Below, piece by piece: positions 34,932-43,859 of a stretch of 64,000 bases of DNA (positions are counted from its first letter, which is position 1; each line of letters starts with the position of its first letter). A program made the position numbers and the translations under genes. The DNA lies in contig NZ_DGUZ01000013.1 in assembly GCF_002394865.1 (NCBI RefSeq), positions 109,000-172,999 of the forward strand. Direction: 5' to 3'. Source of the DNA: Fibrobacter sp. UBA4297 (GTDB taxonomy: Bacteria > Fibrobacterota > Fibrobacteria > Fibrobacterales > Fibrobacteraceae). The notes beneath the pieces were generated by a model. The model saw only the letters and a program-made list of their open reading frames with translations. It was not told the DNA's origin and made no database searches.

Positions 34932-36096
34932 TTACTTTGGGGCGAGACGTTTCTGCCGGAGAGCTTCTAGCTTGGTTTGCATTTCCGCGATTTTTTCTTC
35001 GGATACGCCTAGTTCTTGCAAAACGGCTTTGGTGTCGGCTTGATTTTCAAGATGCTCTTGTTCGCGACCCTCTTCGCGGCCTTCTTTACGGCCTTCTGCA
35101 CGACCTTCTGCACGACCTTCAACAAGGCCTTCATCATGACCTTTCGCGAAGCCTTCGGCTTTAGCTTTTTCGCTGGCGTTGATGACAAGTCCGATTGCCC
35201 AGCTTTCGTAATCTTCCTTCGTCGTCATGTTAGCCTCCTGTGCCGCTAAAAGTTCATCAGATGCGTTCGATTGCGTCCTGTATTATTTCATTGCCAAAGC
35301 TTGGAAGTTTCTTTCCGTCTTTTGCGTGATTCAGCAGATAGAGCCATTTGTCAATAGAACTGTCGATTTCTTCGATTGACTTTTTAAAGTTGGGAACGCT
35401 AAGAAAAATATACTAAGCCGAGAGTCGCAGCGGCAAGACCTCTTGCCGATATGACCGAGGCGACATATATTGCACTTTAGTGCCAATATACTTATTTTTC
35501 TCCGAAATAGGAACGGCTGCTTTGTTCTGCTCCGCCATCGTTTTCAGGGCGTGAGTACTGTAAATTCCCCATTCATCGCGAACTTCACCATTCGCATGAG
35601 GCAGGTCAAAATTACAGATCCATACTGAAATGCATTCGGGGAGTTCGTACCGGCGGTATTTCTTGTCCTTTTCAGAAAGAGCCTTGAACTCTTTTGAAAG
35701 TTCCATATCCTTGCGTCCTTTGATGATATGGAATGCCTTGTAGAGAATTGTCCTGTCGATAAAGAAATTATTTTCAAGACGTTGCATCTCGATGTTAAAA
35801 AAGCGATTGTTACCTGTCGTTGCGAAAATGTCAAAGACAACCTTCTTTTCGTGCGGTACGCGGAAAACTAGCGCCTTGTCAAAATTAAAACGGAGCGTCT
35901 TGATTTTGCCTTCGCCTTCCAAGCCCAAAACTCCAACGAGGAAATCTTTCAGCGCCTCCTCGCTATCGAACAAAGCCTTGAATGCTGGATCATAAGTTGG
36001 GTCGAGGTACATCTGTCCCTCGAACTTCTTGCGAATGCTTTCGATATCATTTGTTTCTGTTTCCGATTCAAAAAGAATTTCTTCGTCTATAGCCAT
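34932..36096 (-). pseudogene. Broken Rpn / PD-(D/E)XK nuclease family transposase gene
   Basis: The start ATG at 36096 follows GGAG and gives MAIDEEILFESE. The family core is present: YLDPTYDPAFKALFDS, VVFDIFATTGNNRFFNIEMQ (PD-(D/E)XK-type strand with Asp and Glu) and FIDRTILYKAFHII. After SEKNKYI a 78-bp insertion (35407-35492) adds 26 codons ending in an in-frame TAG. The same frame then resumes with FLSVPNFKKSIEEIDSSIDK as far as DAIERI and a TGA near 35261. A one-base shift there connects to SDELLAAQEANMTTKEDYES and a tail of EGRAEGRKEGREEG repeats ending at 34932. The tail piece also has an ATG with AGGAGG, so it could be made alone. Confidence 0.85.
35407..35492. mobile_element. 70-bp mini-element with 8-bp target duplication
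   Basis: AATATACT stands at both ends (35407-35414 and 35485-35492). Removing the element and one copy restores the Rpn frame exactly (KYI followed by FLSVPNF), so this is a real insertion. The element is two box-plus-hairpin units: CGAGAGTCGC (35419) then CGGCAAG-ACCT-CTTGCCG, and ATGACCGAGGCGAC (35451) then GCACT-TT-AGTGC. A second copy with changed but still paired stems is at 63907-63975. It carries no transposase and must have been moved by one supplied elsewhere. Confidence 0.8.
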
Positions 36097-36199
36097 TGCT
36101 TTATCTCCAAATTTGTTTCGAATGGAGAAATGCTCCCCATCCATTATATTAACACGCTTTTTTGGAGGTTTTGTCCTGAAAAATTTGTGAAAAAAATTT

Positions 36200-36233
36200 G
36201 CTACGATACGGCCCGAAATCGGAGGATTTATAA
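36200..36233 (+). pseudogene. 3' remnant of the A/B secreted-protein family
   Basis: On the plus strand 36207-36233 reads YGPKSEDL and a stop, and the DNA CGATACGGCCCGAAATCGGA closely matches the 3' ends of the four A/B genes. Nothing upstream of it is homologous. It suggests that the array once reached this point and that the Rpn gene region was inserted or rearranged into it. Confidence 0.65.
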
Positions 36234-36237
36234 AAAA

Positions 36238-36316
36238 GGAGATGCCCGCTCGGTGGCGGGCATGACAAGTGTAAAGTGGCCGGGATGACAAGTGTAGAGT
36301 GGCTGGCATGACAATT
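36238..36316. repeat. GTCATGCCCGCC palindrome with direct-repeat tail
   Basis: 36238-36270 repeats the element of 2189-2220. It is followed by two related pieces, GTGGCCGGGATGACAAGTGT and GTGGCTGGCATGACAATTTG, so the right arm GGCATGACA occurs three times. Confidence 0.7.
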
Positions 36317-36357
36317 TGTCTTGACGCGCTTTGTTGCAGGCGAGACTGCGGAACTTT

Positions 36358-37107
36358 CTACAGTTTCATCACGCGCTTCATCTCGAGATTTTCGTAGCCT
36401 TCGGGACAATGTGTCGAGAGGTAAACGGTCGGGTTGTTGGCGATAAATTCGCGGACGCGGTCGAGCGTTTCGCGGGCGGCAGCAATGTCTTCAAAAACGA
36501 TGCTTAATTTGTTTGCCTTGAGGGCTGCATCGCAGTAGGTCACGTCGCCGTGCATCATGTAGAAAAGTCCTTCGTTTTCGGCGACAATGATGCTGTTACC
36601 TTTGGTGTGTCCCTTGGCTTCGATAAAGTAAATACCATCAGCGATTTTTTCTGCCTTTGGGAAATTGTGGTAAGGCCCGTCCTTGTAAGTGCAGCGCACG
36701 ATGTGCGGGCCTTCGAGTTTCATGGCGTCGGCATCTTCGGGCGAGACGAACACCATCGCGTTTTTGAAGTACTGGATGGCGGCAGAATGGTCCGGGTGCT
36801 TGTGCGTGATGAGAATTTTAGTGACCTGGTCGGGCCTGTAGCCGAGTTCCGCAAAGGCTTTGGTGTAGTCCTTTAACTTTTCACCCATGTAAAGCGGTGC
36901 GCCGAGTTTCTTTTCGGGCGCTTCAAAGTCGTTGACGAACCCTGTATCGACGAGGATGACTTCGCTCCCGGTGTCGATAAGAAAGTTTTGCAGGCTGCTG
37001 CGGTAGATGATCTGTTCGTCAAACTTGTCCTTGCCTTCTTCACCGCCAAAGGCAAACGCCTGGTTCATGAAACCATGGTCAAACATGCGTACGGCTTTAA
37101 TTTCCAT
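36358..37107 (-). CDS. MBL-fold metallo-hydrolase
   Basis: A 249-residue beta-lactamase-fold hydrolase that would bind two metal ions. The core site is THKHPDHSAAI (HXHXDH), with further ligands in EAKGHTKGN (His), MMHGDVTYCD (Asp) and YLSTHCPEG (His). The N-terminus has LIDTGSEVILVDTGFVNDFE. This set fits the AHL-lactonase / glyoxalase II-like group, but the substrate cannot be told. No signal peptide, so cytoplasmic. It stands alone on the minus strand, divergent from purF. Confidence 0.85.
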   Translation of the reverse strand: MEIKAVRMFDHGFMNQAFAFGGEEGKDKFDEQIIYRSSLQNFLIDTGSEVILVDTGFVNDFEAPEKKLGAPLYMGEKLKDYTKAFAELGYRPDQVTKILITHKHPDHSAAIQYFKNAMVFVSPEDADAMKLEGPHIVRCTYKDGPYHNFPKAEKIADGIYFIEAKGHTKGNSIIVAENEGLFYMMHGDVTYCDAALKANKLSIVFEDIAAARETLDRVREFIANNPTVYLSTHCPEGYENLEMKRVMKL

Positions 37108-37330
37108 ATGCTTCCCCTTCTGAAAAATGTATGCTTTTATACCAATATATACTCAAAATTTCTCAAATCAAAATGGGGTGTTACTTCAATTTGGGGTGTA
37201 AGCAAAAAATATGGCCATTTCCGGGGCCGCTCTGCGGTTGAAATAAAAAATTTTCAGGTTTAGTCTTTGCAGATGGCTCAAGATTTCTATTTTTGTGTGT
37301 GGAAAATCCTTTTCTATCCAGGAGTCTTAT

Positions 37331-38806
37331 ATGGGCGGCTTTTGTGGTGTTATTTCCAAAGAAGATTGCGTTTGCGATCTCTTTTACGGAACCGACTACC
37401 ATTCTCACCTTGGCACTCACCGCGGCGGTATGGCTGTTTTGAAATCGGATGGAGTTTTCCATCGCTCGATTCACAACATCCAGAACACTCCGTTCCGCAG
37501 TAAGTTTGAACACGATTTATCACACTTTTCCGGCAAGGTTGGCTTAGGCGTCATTTCTGACACGGACCCGCAGCCGCTCGTCATGACCTCCAAGCTGGGA
37601 ACGTTCGCGATTGTGACGGTTGGTCTCATTACGAACATCGAAGATATTAAGAACGAACTTTTCCGCAACAACTGCATGCAGCTCCAGTTCTCTACAACGA
37701 GTGGCATGGTCGGTCCGACCGAAGTTGTTTCAGCGCTTATCGCGACACAGGATTCAATTATTGACGGTCTCAAGTACGTTCAGGACAAAGTTAAGGGAAG
37801 TTGCTCCGTGCTGATTATGGATAGCGCGGGGCGTTTTTATGCGTGCCGCGACAAGTGGGGCCGTACATCTGTCATCCTCGGCAAGAAGGAGGGCGCGATG
37901 ATTGCCTTGCAAGAAAGCTGTGCACTCCCGAACCTCGGTTACGAATACGTCCGTGATCTTGGCCCTGGTGAAGTGGTCGAGCTCACGCCGGATGGCGAAA
38001 CGGTGCTTGTTCCGCCGCGCAAGAAGATGGCGATTTGTTCGTTCCTCTGGGTGTATTACGGTTACCCGGCATCGAGCTACGAAGGACGTAATGTGGAAAT
38101 GACTCGCTATCGTTGCGGTTCTGCTCTTGCGAAGCGCACCCCGACCGAAGCCGATGCCGCTTGCGGTATTCCGGATTCCGGCACGTCTCACGCTTTGGGC
38201 TACGCTCACGAAGCAGGCATCAAGTTTGCCCGCCCGTTCGTGAAGTACACGCCGACTTGGGCACGTTCCTTTATGCCGCAGGACCAGCGCCAGCGTGAAC
38301 ACGTCGCCTCGATGAAGCTCATCCCGATTCCGGGACTTATCAAGGACCGTCGCCTCGTTTTCTGCGATGACTCCATTGTTCGCGGAACGCAGCTCGGTAA
38401 GCAAGCCCAGAAACTTTATTCGATGGGTTGCAAGGAAACACACATGCGTATCGCTTGCCCGCCGCTCGTTTATCCGTGCAAGTTCATCAACTTCTCTCGC
38501 TCCAAGAATGAATACGATCTCATCACGCGCCGTTACATTCGCGACCAGGAAGGTGAAAACGCCGATCTCGACAAGTACACCGATCCGAATGGCCAGCCGT
38601 ACAAGGACATGGTCGAATACATCCGCAAGAAGCTGAACCTCACGTCGCTTGCGTTCCAGCGCATTGACGACTTGATCCAGGCTATCGGCCTCCCGGAAGA
38701 AGACCTTTGCACTTACTGCTGGACTGGCAAGGACTACGCCGAAACGGGTGACTGCTATCATTGCCCGTGCCATTGCCACGACAAGGAAAAGGAAGAAGAT
38801 AAGTAG
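37331..38806 (+). CDS. purF: Amidophosphoribosyltransferase
   Basis: First committed step of purine synthesis: PRPP and glutamine give phosphoribosylamine. The ATG at 37331 follows AGGAG with 7-nt spacing. The glutaminase Cys is Cys5 in MGGFCGVISK, so only four residues need removal, far shorter than the 11-residue leader of the Bacillus enzyme. The PRPP loop is VFCDDSIVRGTQ (~residue 347). RTPTEADAACGIPDSGTSHA and FVKYTPTWARSF are typical. The tail is Cys-rich (CTYCWTGKDY, then CYHCPCHCHDKEKEEDK), which may hold an Fe-S or Zn centre. No purine riboswitch was seen upstream. Confidence 0.93.
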   Translation: MGGFCGVISKEDCVCDLFYGTDYHSHLGTHRGGMAVLKSDGVFHRSIHNIQNTPFRSKFEHDLSHFSGKVGLGVISDTDPQPLVMTSKLGTFAIVTVGLITNIEDIKNELFRNNCMQLQFSTTSGMVGPTEVVSALIATQDSIIDGLKYVQDKVKGSCSVLIMDSAGRFYACRDKWGRTSVILGKKEGAMIALQESCALPNLGYEYVRDLGPGEVVELTPDGETVLVPPRKKMAICSFLWVYYGYPASSYEGRNVEMTRYRCGSALAKRTPTEADAACGIPDSGTSHALGYAHEAGIKFARPFVKYTPTWARSFMPQDQRQREHVASMKLIPIPGLIKDRRLVFCDDSIVRGTQLGKQAQKLYSMGCKETHMRIACPPLVYPCKFINFSRSKNEYDLITRRYIRDQEGENADLDKYTDPNGQPYKDMVEYIRKKLNLTSLAFQRIDDLIQAIGLPEEDLCTYCWTGKDYAETGDCYHCPCHCHDKEKEEDK

Positions 38807-38862
38807 TGTCATTCCCGCCAGAGCCTGTGCTGAGCGCAGTCGAAGTAAGCGGGAATCTCCTA
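38807..38862. repeat. GTCATTCCCGCC / GCGGGAATCTCC palindrome
   Basis: GTCATTCCCGCC and GCGGGAATCTCC arms surround AGAGCCTGTGCTGAGCGCAG. It directly follows the purF stop. Confidence 0.75.
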
Positions 38863-38880
38863 TTCGAGTCTTTTGAAATT

Positions 38881-38916
38881 GAAAATCCGACCTCATGCGA
38901 GGCCGGATTTTTTATA
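38881..38916 (+). terminator. Rho-independent terminator of purF
   Basis: AATCCG and CGGATT with inner CTC/GAG around ATGC, followed by TTTTTTA. The reverse side is A-rich, so it may also serve the convergent lipoprotein gene. Confidence 0.8.
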
Positions 38917-38939
38917 TCAGGAGATGTTTATGGGACTTT

Positions 38940-40538
38940 TTAGTGGCGCTTCTTATTGTTGTTGGGAACCGCCGTGAAGGTTCCTCTGCAAGTGCCGCCG
39001 TTATACGGACCAATGGCCTGGATGTTGAAATTGTATGAGCCCTGAGCGGCCTGCATCTTGAATTTGAGGGATGCTAGCATTCTAGAAGCCTGTTCGCCAG
39101 AGACCTTGACGGAGCCTTTGTACCAAGAGGGCTGTTTGAAGTCGGCCCATTTGATGAATTTTGTCGTGCCTACAGTGCTCTTCGGGAGGGATACTGCCGG
39201 AAACGCGTAACCGATGGCGGCGTCCATTTCTTCGCCGAGGCTCATTTCGAGGGTCGGGGAAACTTCAGAATTGTACGTAATGCATACGCCTCCCATGCCA
39301 GCTGCGTCAACCTGTTCGAGTTCGCCATTTGTTGATTCACCGGCCAAAGCGAAACCTACACCAACGTATGGATTGTAAGTGATTGTTCCCTTGGAGAGGA
39401 CAGCTGTTCCGCAAAGACCGCCGCAAGCGTCGATAATCGGATCCATGGCGTTGTCGCTGTAATCGTTTCCGGGGGGTACAGGCCAAACGATTACAGATGC
39501 GCCGCCGTCGACATCATCGCCGTAGCTGAACCAGTAGCCTGACGTTTCAGAGCCGTTGTCATAACCGGTTTGGATTTGGTAGATGTTGTTGTTGCCAAGC
39601 CAGGTTTCGAAATTGTTTGTAGTCGGTGCCAGAGGGTCATTCGGATCTGGAATGATTGGATCTGGCGGGTCAACCGGATTCGGTTCCGTTGTTGTAGGCA
39701 GGTAAATGGGGTATTTTGCGGCCTCGCAACCATCGTATGGACCGATTGCTGCAATGTTGAAACGGCCAAGGGTGCCATTGGCTCCTTGAAACTTGAATCT
39801 GAGCGATGCCAACTGCTTGGCCGCAGCTTCGCCTGACATCATGGTTGCTCCTTTGTACCAGCTAGGTTGCTTGAAATCAGACCAGGCGACAAACTTTGTT
39901 GTGCCTGTGTAGCTCTTGGGGAGAATAACGAATGGAACGGCGTAACCGATATTTGCTTCTGCTTCATCGCTCAGGCCCATTTCGAGCGAAACTGCCATTT
40001 CGGATGCGTATGAGACGCAAACGCCTCCCATGCTAGATGCATCTGCAATGCCTGGGGTTGCATCGAATGCTTCTCTATCGCCGACCAAGTGGAAGCCGAT
40101 GCCGACATACGGATTGTAAACCAAAGTGCCTTTGTTAAGACTGTATGTTCCGCAAATACCGTTGCAAAGTTCGATGATTGGATCCATTGCGTCATCGCTA
40201 TATTCGTTGCCTTTGTCTGTTGGCCAAAGAATTCTAGAACGTCCACCATCGAGATCGTCGGCGTATTCAAACCAGTAACCATATGTTTCAGTCTCGTTGC
40301 CGAAACCGGTCTGAATTTGCGGATAACCTTCATAGCCGTACCAGGTTTCGAATGGACTGTTCGGATGGTGTGTTGAAGATGAAACTCCAAAATGGCTTGA
40401 AGAACTCTTTGGATTGTCAATTGGCGGATTCTCGTGATCTGGCGGGATGAGTTCGTCGAGGTAACCGCAGCCGACAAAAAGCAAAGATGCTAACGCTGCC
40501 GTTAATATTGGTTTTTTATGGAACTTGTTGTATTTCAT
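38940..40538 (-). CDS. Lipoprotein with two CBM11-like domains
   Basis: The ATG at 40538 follows a perfect AGGAGGA. Signal peptide with lipobox FVGC (Cys24), then a Ser-rich spacer. The mature protein is two copies of a ~210-residue domain (about residues 60-270 and 315-525) joined by a Pro/Asp-rich linker. Each copy has QIQTGF or QIQTGY, ETYGYWFEYADDLDGG or a close variant, NPYVGIGF-like, MGGVCV or MGGVCI, and KFVAWSDFKQPSWYKG with FNIAAIGPY. The pattern fits carbohydrate-binding module family 11 style beta sandwiches of Fibrobacter proteins. No catalytic domain, so a glucan-binding surface protein is likely. ATGATAC sites upstream link it to the LamG lipoprotein. Confidence 0.82.
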   Translation of the reverse strand: MKYNKFHKKPILTAALASLLFVGCGYLDELIPPDHENPPIDNPKSSSSHFGVSSSTHHPNSPFETWYGYEGYPQIQTGFGNETETYGYWFEYADDLDGGRSRILWPTDKGNEYSDDAMDPIIELCNGICGTYSLNKGTLVYNPYVGIGFHLVGDREAFDATPGIADASSMGGVCVSYASEMAVSLEMGLSDEAEANIGYAVPFVILPKSYTGTTKFVAWSDFKQPSWYKGATMMSGEAAAKQLASLRFKFQGANGTLGRFNIAAIGPYDGCEAAKYPIYLPTTTEPNPVDPPDPIIPDPNDPLAPTTNNFETWLGNNNIYQIQTGYDNGSETSGYWFSYGDDVDGGASVIVWPVPPGNDYSDNAMDPIIDACGGLCGTAVLSKGTITYNPYVGVGFALAGESTNGELEQVDAAGMGGVCITYNSEVSPTLEMSLGEEMDAAIGYAFPAVSLPKSTVGTTKFIKWADFKQPSWYKGSVKVSGEQASRMLASLKFKMQAAQGSYNFNIQAIGPYNGGTCRGTFTAVPNNNKKRH

Positions 40539-40639
40539 GATCTTCCTCCTTGATTGTTCTAGGATGCTTACAAACATAAATAAAATAATTTGAAAAAGAT
40601 AACCCGTTTTTTGAATAAATGCTTGTGTATTTACTTTAT

Positions 40640-40766
40640 TTGGTGTAATATGTTGTTTGATGATACAAAGTAAATTTTATTCGTTATACGTTGGAAATGT
40701 TGAAAAATAATAGTTTTTGCTTTATATAATACGGAATGTAAGACTTCTTTTGCTTTTTATGATACG
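40640..40766 (-). promoter_or_regulatory. ATGATAC operator-like sites shared with 9572-9634
   Basis: GTTTGATGATACAAAG at 40655-40670 and TTTTATGATACGC at 40755-40767. The sites are 99 bp apart, close to five 20-bp units. They lie 120-230 bp upstream of the lipoprotein start at 40538. Confidence 0.45.
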
Positions 40767-40974
40767 CTTTTGAGACTGTTTCTTGTGAATGTAATTTTTT
40801 GTTTTCGTGAATGTGGTGCTGAAAAACGCAAAAACGCTCCGTGAGGAGCGCCATGTTTTCAAAACGAAATGATTCGTTTACGGATTGCAATTGGATTAAA
40901 CGGAAAAATAGTATTGAAATTACCTTGTCTGTGTCATGCAGGAGTACCCATATGCAATACGGATTATGTTGAAA

Positions 40975-41020
40975 AAATGAAAAACAGGTGCTCCAAATGG
41001 AACACCTGTCTTAAAATTTT
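40975..41020 (-). terminator. Rho-independent terminator of valS
   Basis: ACAGGTG and CACCTGT with inner TCC/GGA around AAAT. On the minus strand it is followed by TTTTTCATTTTTTC. It lies about 80 bp past the valS stop. Confidence 0.85.
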
Positions 41021-41096
41021 GATGTTTTAGGTCCTTCGACGGAGTTTACCCTTTGAGCGACTTTGTGCTCTTAGTGATAAAGATCCTGCTGAGAAA

Positions 41097-43859
41097 TTAT
41101 CGCAAGTCCTTCAGGGCAGCTTCATCTTTGGCGATAATTTCTCTTTGCGTTGCGAGCTTGGTGCGTTCGGCGTTCACGACAGCTTCCGGTGCGCCATTGA
41201 CGAACTTTTCATTCGACAACTTGCGTTCGATAGAAACGGCGAATGATTTGGCCTTCTCGATTTCCTTTTCGAGGCGTGCGATTTCTGCAGCCGGGTCAAG
41301 GATACCTTCGAGCGGGATGTAGAGTTCGCCACCCGGCACCACGGAGCTTGCGCTGAACTTCGGCTTTGCGGCCTTCACGGCCACAGAGAACGATTCAAGT
41401 CCGCCGAGTTCGGTGATGATGGCCTGGCAGTCCTTCACGTTTGCTTCGGTTACTGCGTCATCGACGCTCACGACAGCCTTGAGCTTGGTAGCCGGGCTTA
41501 CGTTGTAGCGACCGCGCACGCCACGCACGCTTTCCACGACAGCGAATGCCTGGTTGAATGCGGCTTCGATCTTAGCGTCGATGAGGCTCGTGTCTGCCTT
41601 CGGCCATGCACTGTTGATCACGCGTTCAGAACCCGGGAAGAGCGTTGCGTTCAGTTCTTCCGTGATGAACGGCATCACCGGATGCAACAGGTCAATCACG
41701 CCGCGGAGCACGTGGCTGAGGATAGCCATAGCGTTCTTCTTTTCGGCGGTGAGCGTTTCGCTGTTGATCACGGCCTTCTTGATTTCCAAATAGCTGGAGC
41801 AAACGTCATCCCAGACAAAGCGGTAGAGGAAACCGGCGAGTTCAGCAAAGTGGAACTCTTCCAGCATCTTCGTTGCGTCTTGGATGGTGGAGTTCAAGCG
41901 AGAGAGAATCCAGCGGTCTTCGAGAGCGAAAATCGAAGAATCCATCGGGAGCATTTCCTTGGAAAGGGCTCCTGCCTGTTCCAAGTGCGGGAACAAGAAG
42001 CGGCAAGCGTTCCAGAGCTTGTTCGAGAAATTACGACCAATTTCGAACTTTTCGCTCGTGTTGATGACAGAACCATCTTCCTGCTTTTCCTTCTTCACCG
42101 GGAGACGAACGTCCTGGTTGTCGGTGCAGAGGCTTGCCATCACGAAGCGGAGAGCGTCTGTGCCGTACTTCTTTTCGATATCCATCGGGTCCACGCCATT
42201 GCCCTTGGACTTGCTCATGGTCATGCCATTGCCGTCCAAAATCTTCGGGTGGATATAGACCGTATGGAACGGAACCGTGCCCATGTTCTCTTGGCTGAAG
42301 AGCACCATGCGGGCGACCCAGAGCGTGATGATGTCGCGGCTCGTCACGAGCACGGAAGTCGGGTAGTACTTCTTGAGCGTGTCCGTCTGTTCCGGCCAGC
42401 CCATCGTGGAGTGCGGCCAGAGACCACTGGAGAACCACGTGTCAAGCACATCTTCTTCCTGCACAATCTTATGACCGGCAACAGCATCTTCCTTCAAGTT
42501 TTCTTCTTCGGAGCAGATGAGCCAGATGCCGTTCTGAGCCTTGTAATAGTAAATGTCGTTACGGCCTTCGAATGCTTTCTTCAAGTCCTCTTCGGTCGTC
42601 GTTTCATCGGCGTGCCAAATAGGAATACGGTGACCCCACCAGAGCTGACGGCTAATGCACCAGTCGCGCTTTTCCTTGAGCCAGTCGAGGTACTTGTTGG
42701 CATAACGTTCTGGGATAATCTTGATTTCGCCGCTCGTGACAGCCTTCATCGCGTTGTCGGCGAGAACGTCCATCTTCACGAACCACTGGTCGCTCAAGTA
42801 CGGTTCAATCACAGTCTTGCTGCGGTCGGAATGGCCTACCTGCATTTCGTGATCTTCGACCTTGATGAGGAGGCCCAAGTCTTCGAGACCCTTCACCACG
42901 GCGTCACGTGCAGCCTGGCCCTTCATGCCCTGGAACGGACCGGCGTTCTCGTTCAAGCTGCCGTCGTCGTTCATGATGTTGATCATCGGGAGCTTGTGGC
43001 GCAGCCCCGTAGCGTAGTCGTTCGGGTCATGTGCCGGAGTCACCTTCACGGAACCCGTACCGAATTCCATATCGACGAGGATTGCGTCTGCAATCACCGG
43101 AATTTCGCGGTTCACGAACGGAACCTTGAGCATCTTGCCGATGAACTGCTTGTAGCGTTCGTCGTTGGGGTGCACAGCGAGAGCCGTATCGCCCATGATC
43201 GTTTCCGGACGAGTCGTCGAAACCGGGATGAATCCCGAACCGTCGGCCAACGGATACTTGAATGTCCAGAAGTGACCTTTCACAGTTTCGTAATAAATTT
43301 CATCGTCTGCCACAGCCGTCTGGAGCTTGGTGTCCCAGTTCACGAGCCGCTTGCCGCGGTAGATAAGACCCTTCTTGAAAAGGTTGAAGAATGCGTGGCG
43401 GACAGCCTTTGCGCAAACCGGGTCGAGCGTGAAGCGCTGACGGCTCCAGTCGCAGCTGACACCGAGGCTCTTGAGCTGCTTTGTGATGCGGGCTTCGTAT
43501 TCGTCCTTCCACTTCCAAATGCGTTCCACGAGGGCGTCGCGGCCAATGTCGTGGCGTGTCTTGTGTTCGTCCTGGAAAAGTCTCTTTTCGACGACAGCCT
43601 GCGTGGCAATGCCGGCGTGGTCCGTGCCCGGAATCCAGAGCGTGTCGCGGCCAGTCTTACGGCGATAGCGGACGAGAATGTCCTGCAGCGTGTCGTTCAG
43701 AGCGTGGCCGAGGTGCAGAGCACCCGTAACGTTCGGAGGCGGAATGACGACGGAGAACGGTTCGCCCTTTCCGCTCGGGGCAAAATCATTATTCTTGTTC
43801 CATTGGTCGTGCCAACGGTCTTCTACAATTTTCGGATTATAACGAGTTTCCATTTCCAT
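41097..43859 (-). CDS. valS: Valyl-tRNA synthetase
   Basis: Class Ia synthetase that charges tRNA-Val, with an editing domain. The start ATG at 43859 (MEMETRYNPK) is chosen because the longer frame to 43943 runs into a 7-bp repeat array. HIGH-type motif is PPPNVTGALHLGHALN; KMSKS is MTMSKSKGNGVDP. The editing domain has STTRPETIMGDTA and HPND. The C-terminus is a coiled coil of about 65 residues (ARLEKEIEKAKSFAVSIERK) that grips the tRNA. The length of 920 residues is normal. Single-gene unit with its own terminator. The ribosome site is weak. Confidence 0.97.
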   Translation of the reverse strand: MEMETRYNPKIVEDRWHDQWNKNNDFAPSGKGEPFSVVIPPPNVTGALHLGHALNDTLQDILVRYRRKTGRDTLWIPGTDHAGIATQAVVEKRLFQDEHKTRHDIGRDALVERIWKWKDEYEARITKQLKSLGVSCDWSRQRFTLDPVCAKAVRHAFFNLFKKGLIYRGKRLVNWDTKLQTAVADDEIYYETVKGHFWTFKYPLADGSGFIPVSTTRPETIMGDTALAVHPNDERYKQFIGKMLKVPFVNREIPVIADAILVDMEFGTGSVKVTPAHDPNDYATGLRHKLPMINIMNDDGSLNENAGPFQGMKGQAARDAVVKGLEDLGLLIKVEDHEMQVGHSDRSKTVIEPYLSDQWFVKMDVLADNAMKAVTSGEIKIIPERYANKYLDWLKEKRDWCISRQLWWGHRIPIWHADETTTEEDLKKAFEGRNDIYYYKAQNGIWLICSEEENLKEDAVAGHKIVQEEDVLDTWFSSGLWPHSTMGWPEQTDTLKKYYPTSVLVTSRDIITLWVARMVLFSQENMGTVPFHTVYIHPKILDGNGMTMSKSKGNGVDPMDIEKKYGTDALRFVMASLCTDNQDVRLPVKKEKQEDGSVINTSEKFEIGRNFSNKLWNACRFLFPHLEQAGALSKEMLPMDSSIFALEDRWILSRLNSTIQDATKMLEEFHFAELAGFLYRFVWDDVCSSYLEIKKAVINSETLTAEKKNAMAILSHVLRGVIDLLHPVMPFITEELNATLFPGSERVINSAWPKADTSLIDAKIEAAFNQAFAVVESVRGVRGRYNVSPATKLKAVVSVDDAVTEANVKDCQAIITELGGLESFSVAVKAAKPKFSASSVVPGGELYIPLEGILDPAAEIARLEKEIEKAKSFAVSIERKLSNEKFVNGAPEAVVNAERTKLATQREIIAKDEAALKDLR

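Larger units (their letters stand above)
40539..41096. other. AT-rich intergenic region with operator-like sites, no gene
   Basis: No convincing gene. Upstream of the CBM11-like lipoprotein it holds TTTGGTGTAATA and ATGATAC (40660-40666), close to the units at 9592-9620, and a second ATGATAC at 40759-40765. A small hairpin GCTCC-GTGA-GGAGC is at 40833-40848. The valS terminator is at its right side. Confidence 0.5.

Noticed and set aside
34932..35228. A separate 98-residue gene with its own AGGAGG site
   Set aside because: The sense continues upstream of the ATG in the same frame and joins the Rpn-family protein, so it is treated as the detached tail of the broken gene, though it may still be translated.
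37108..37330. Purine riboswitch before purF
   Set aside because: No three-way junction with the conserved loop pairs could be drawn; only a direct repeat of TGGGGTGT was seen.
40684..40890. 68-codon frame in the AT-rich gap before the CBM11-like gene
   Set aside because: Low-complexity Lys/Ser/His composition, no ribosome site, and it overlaps operator-like sites.
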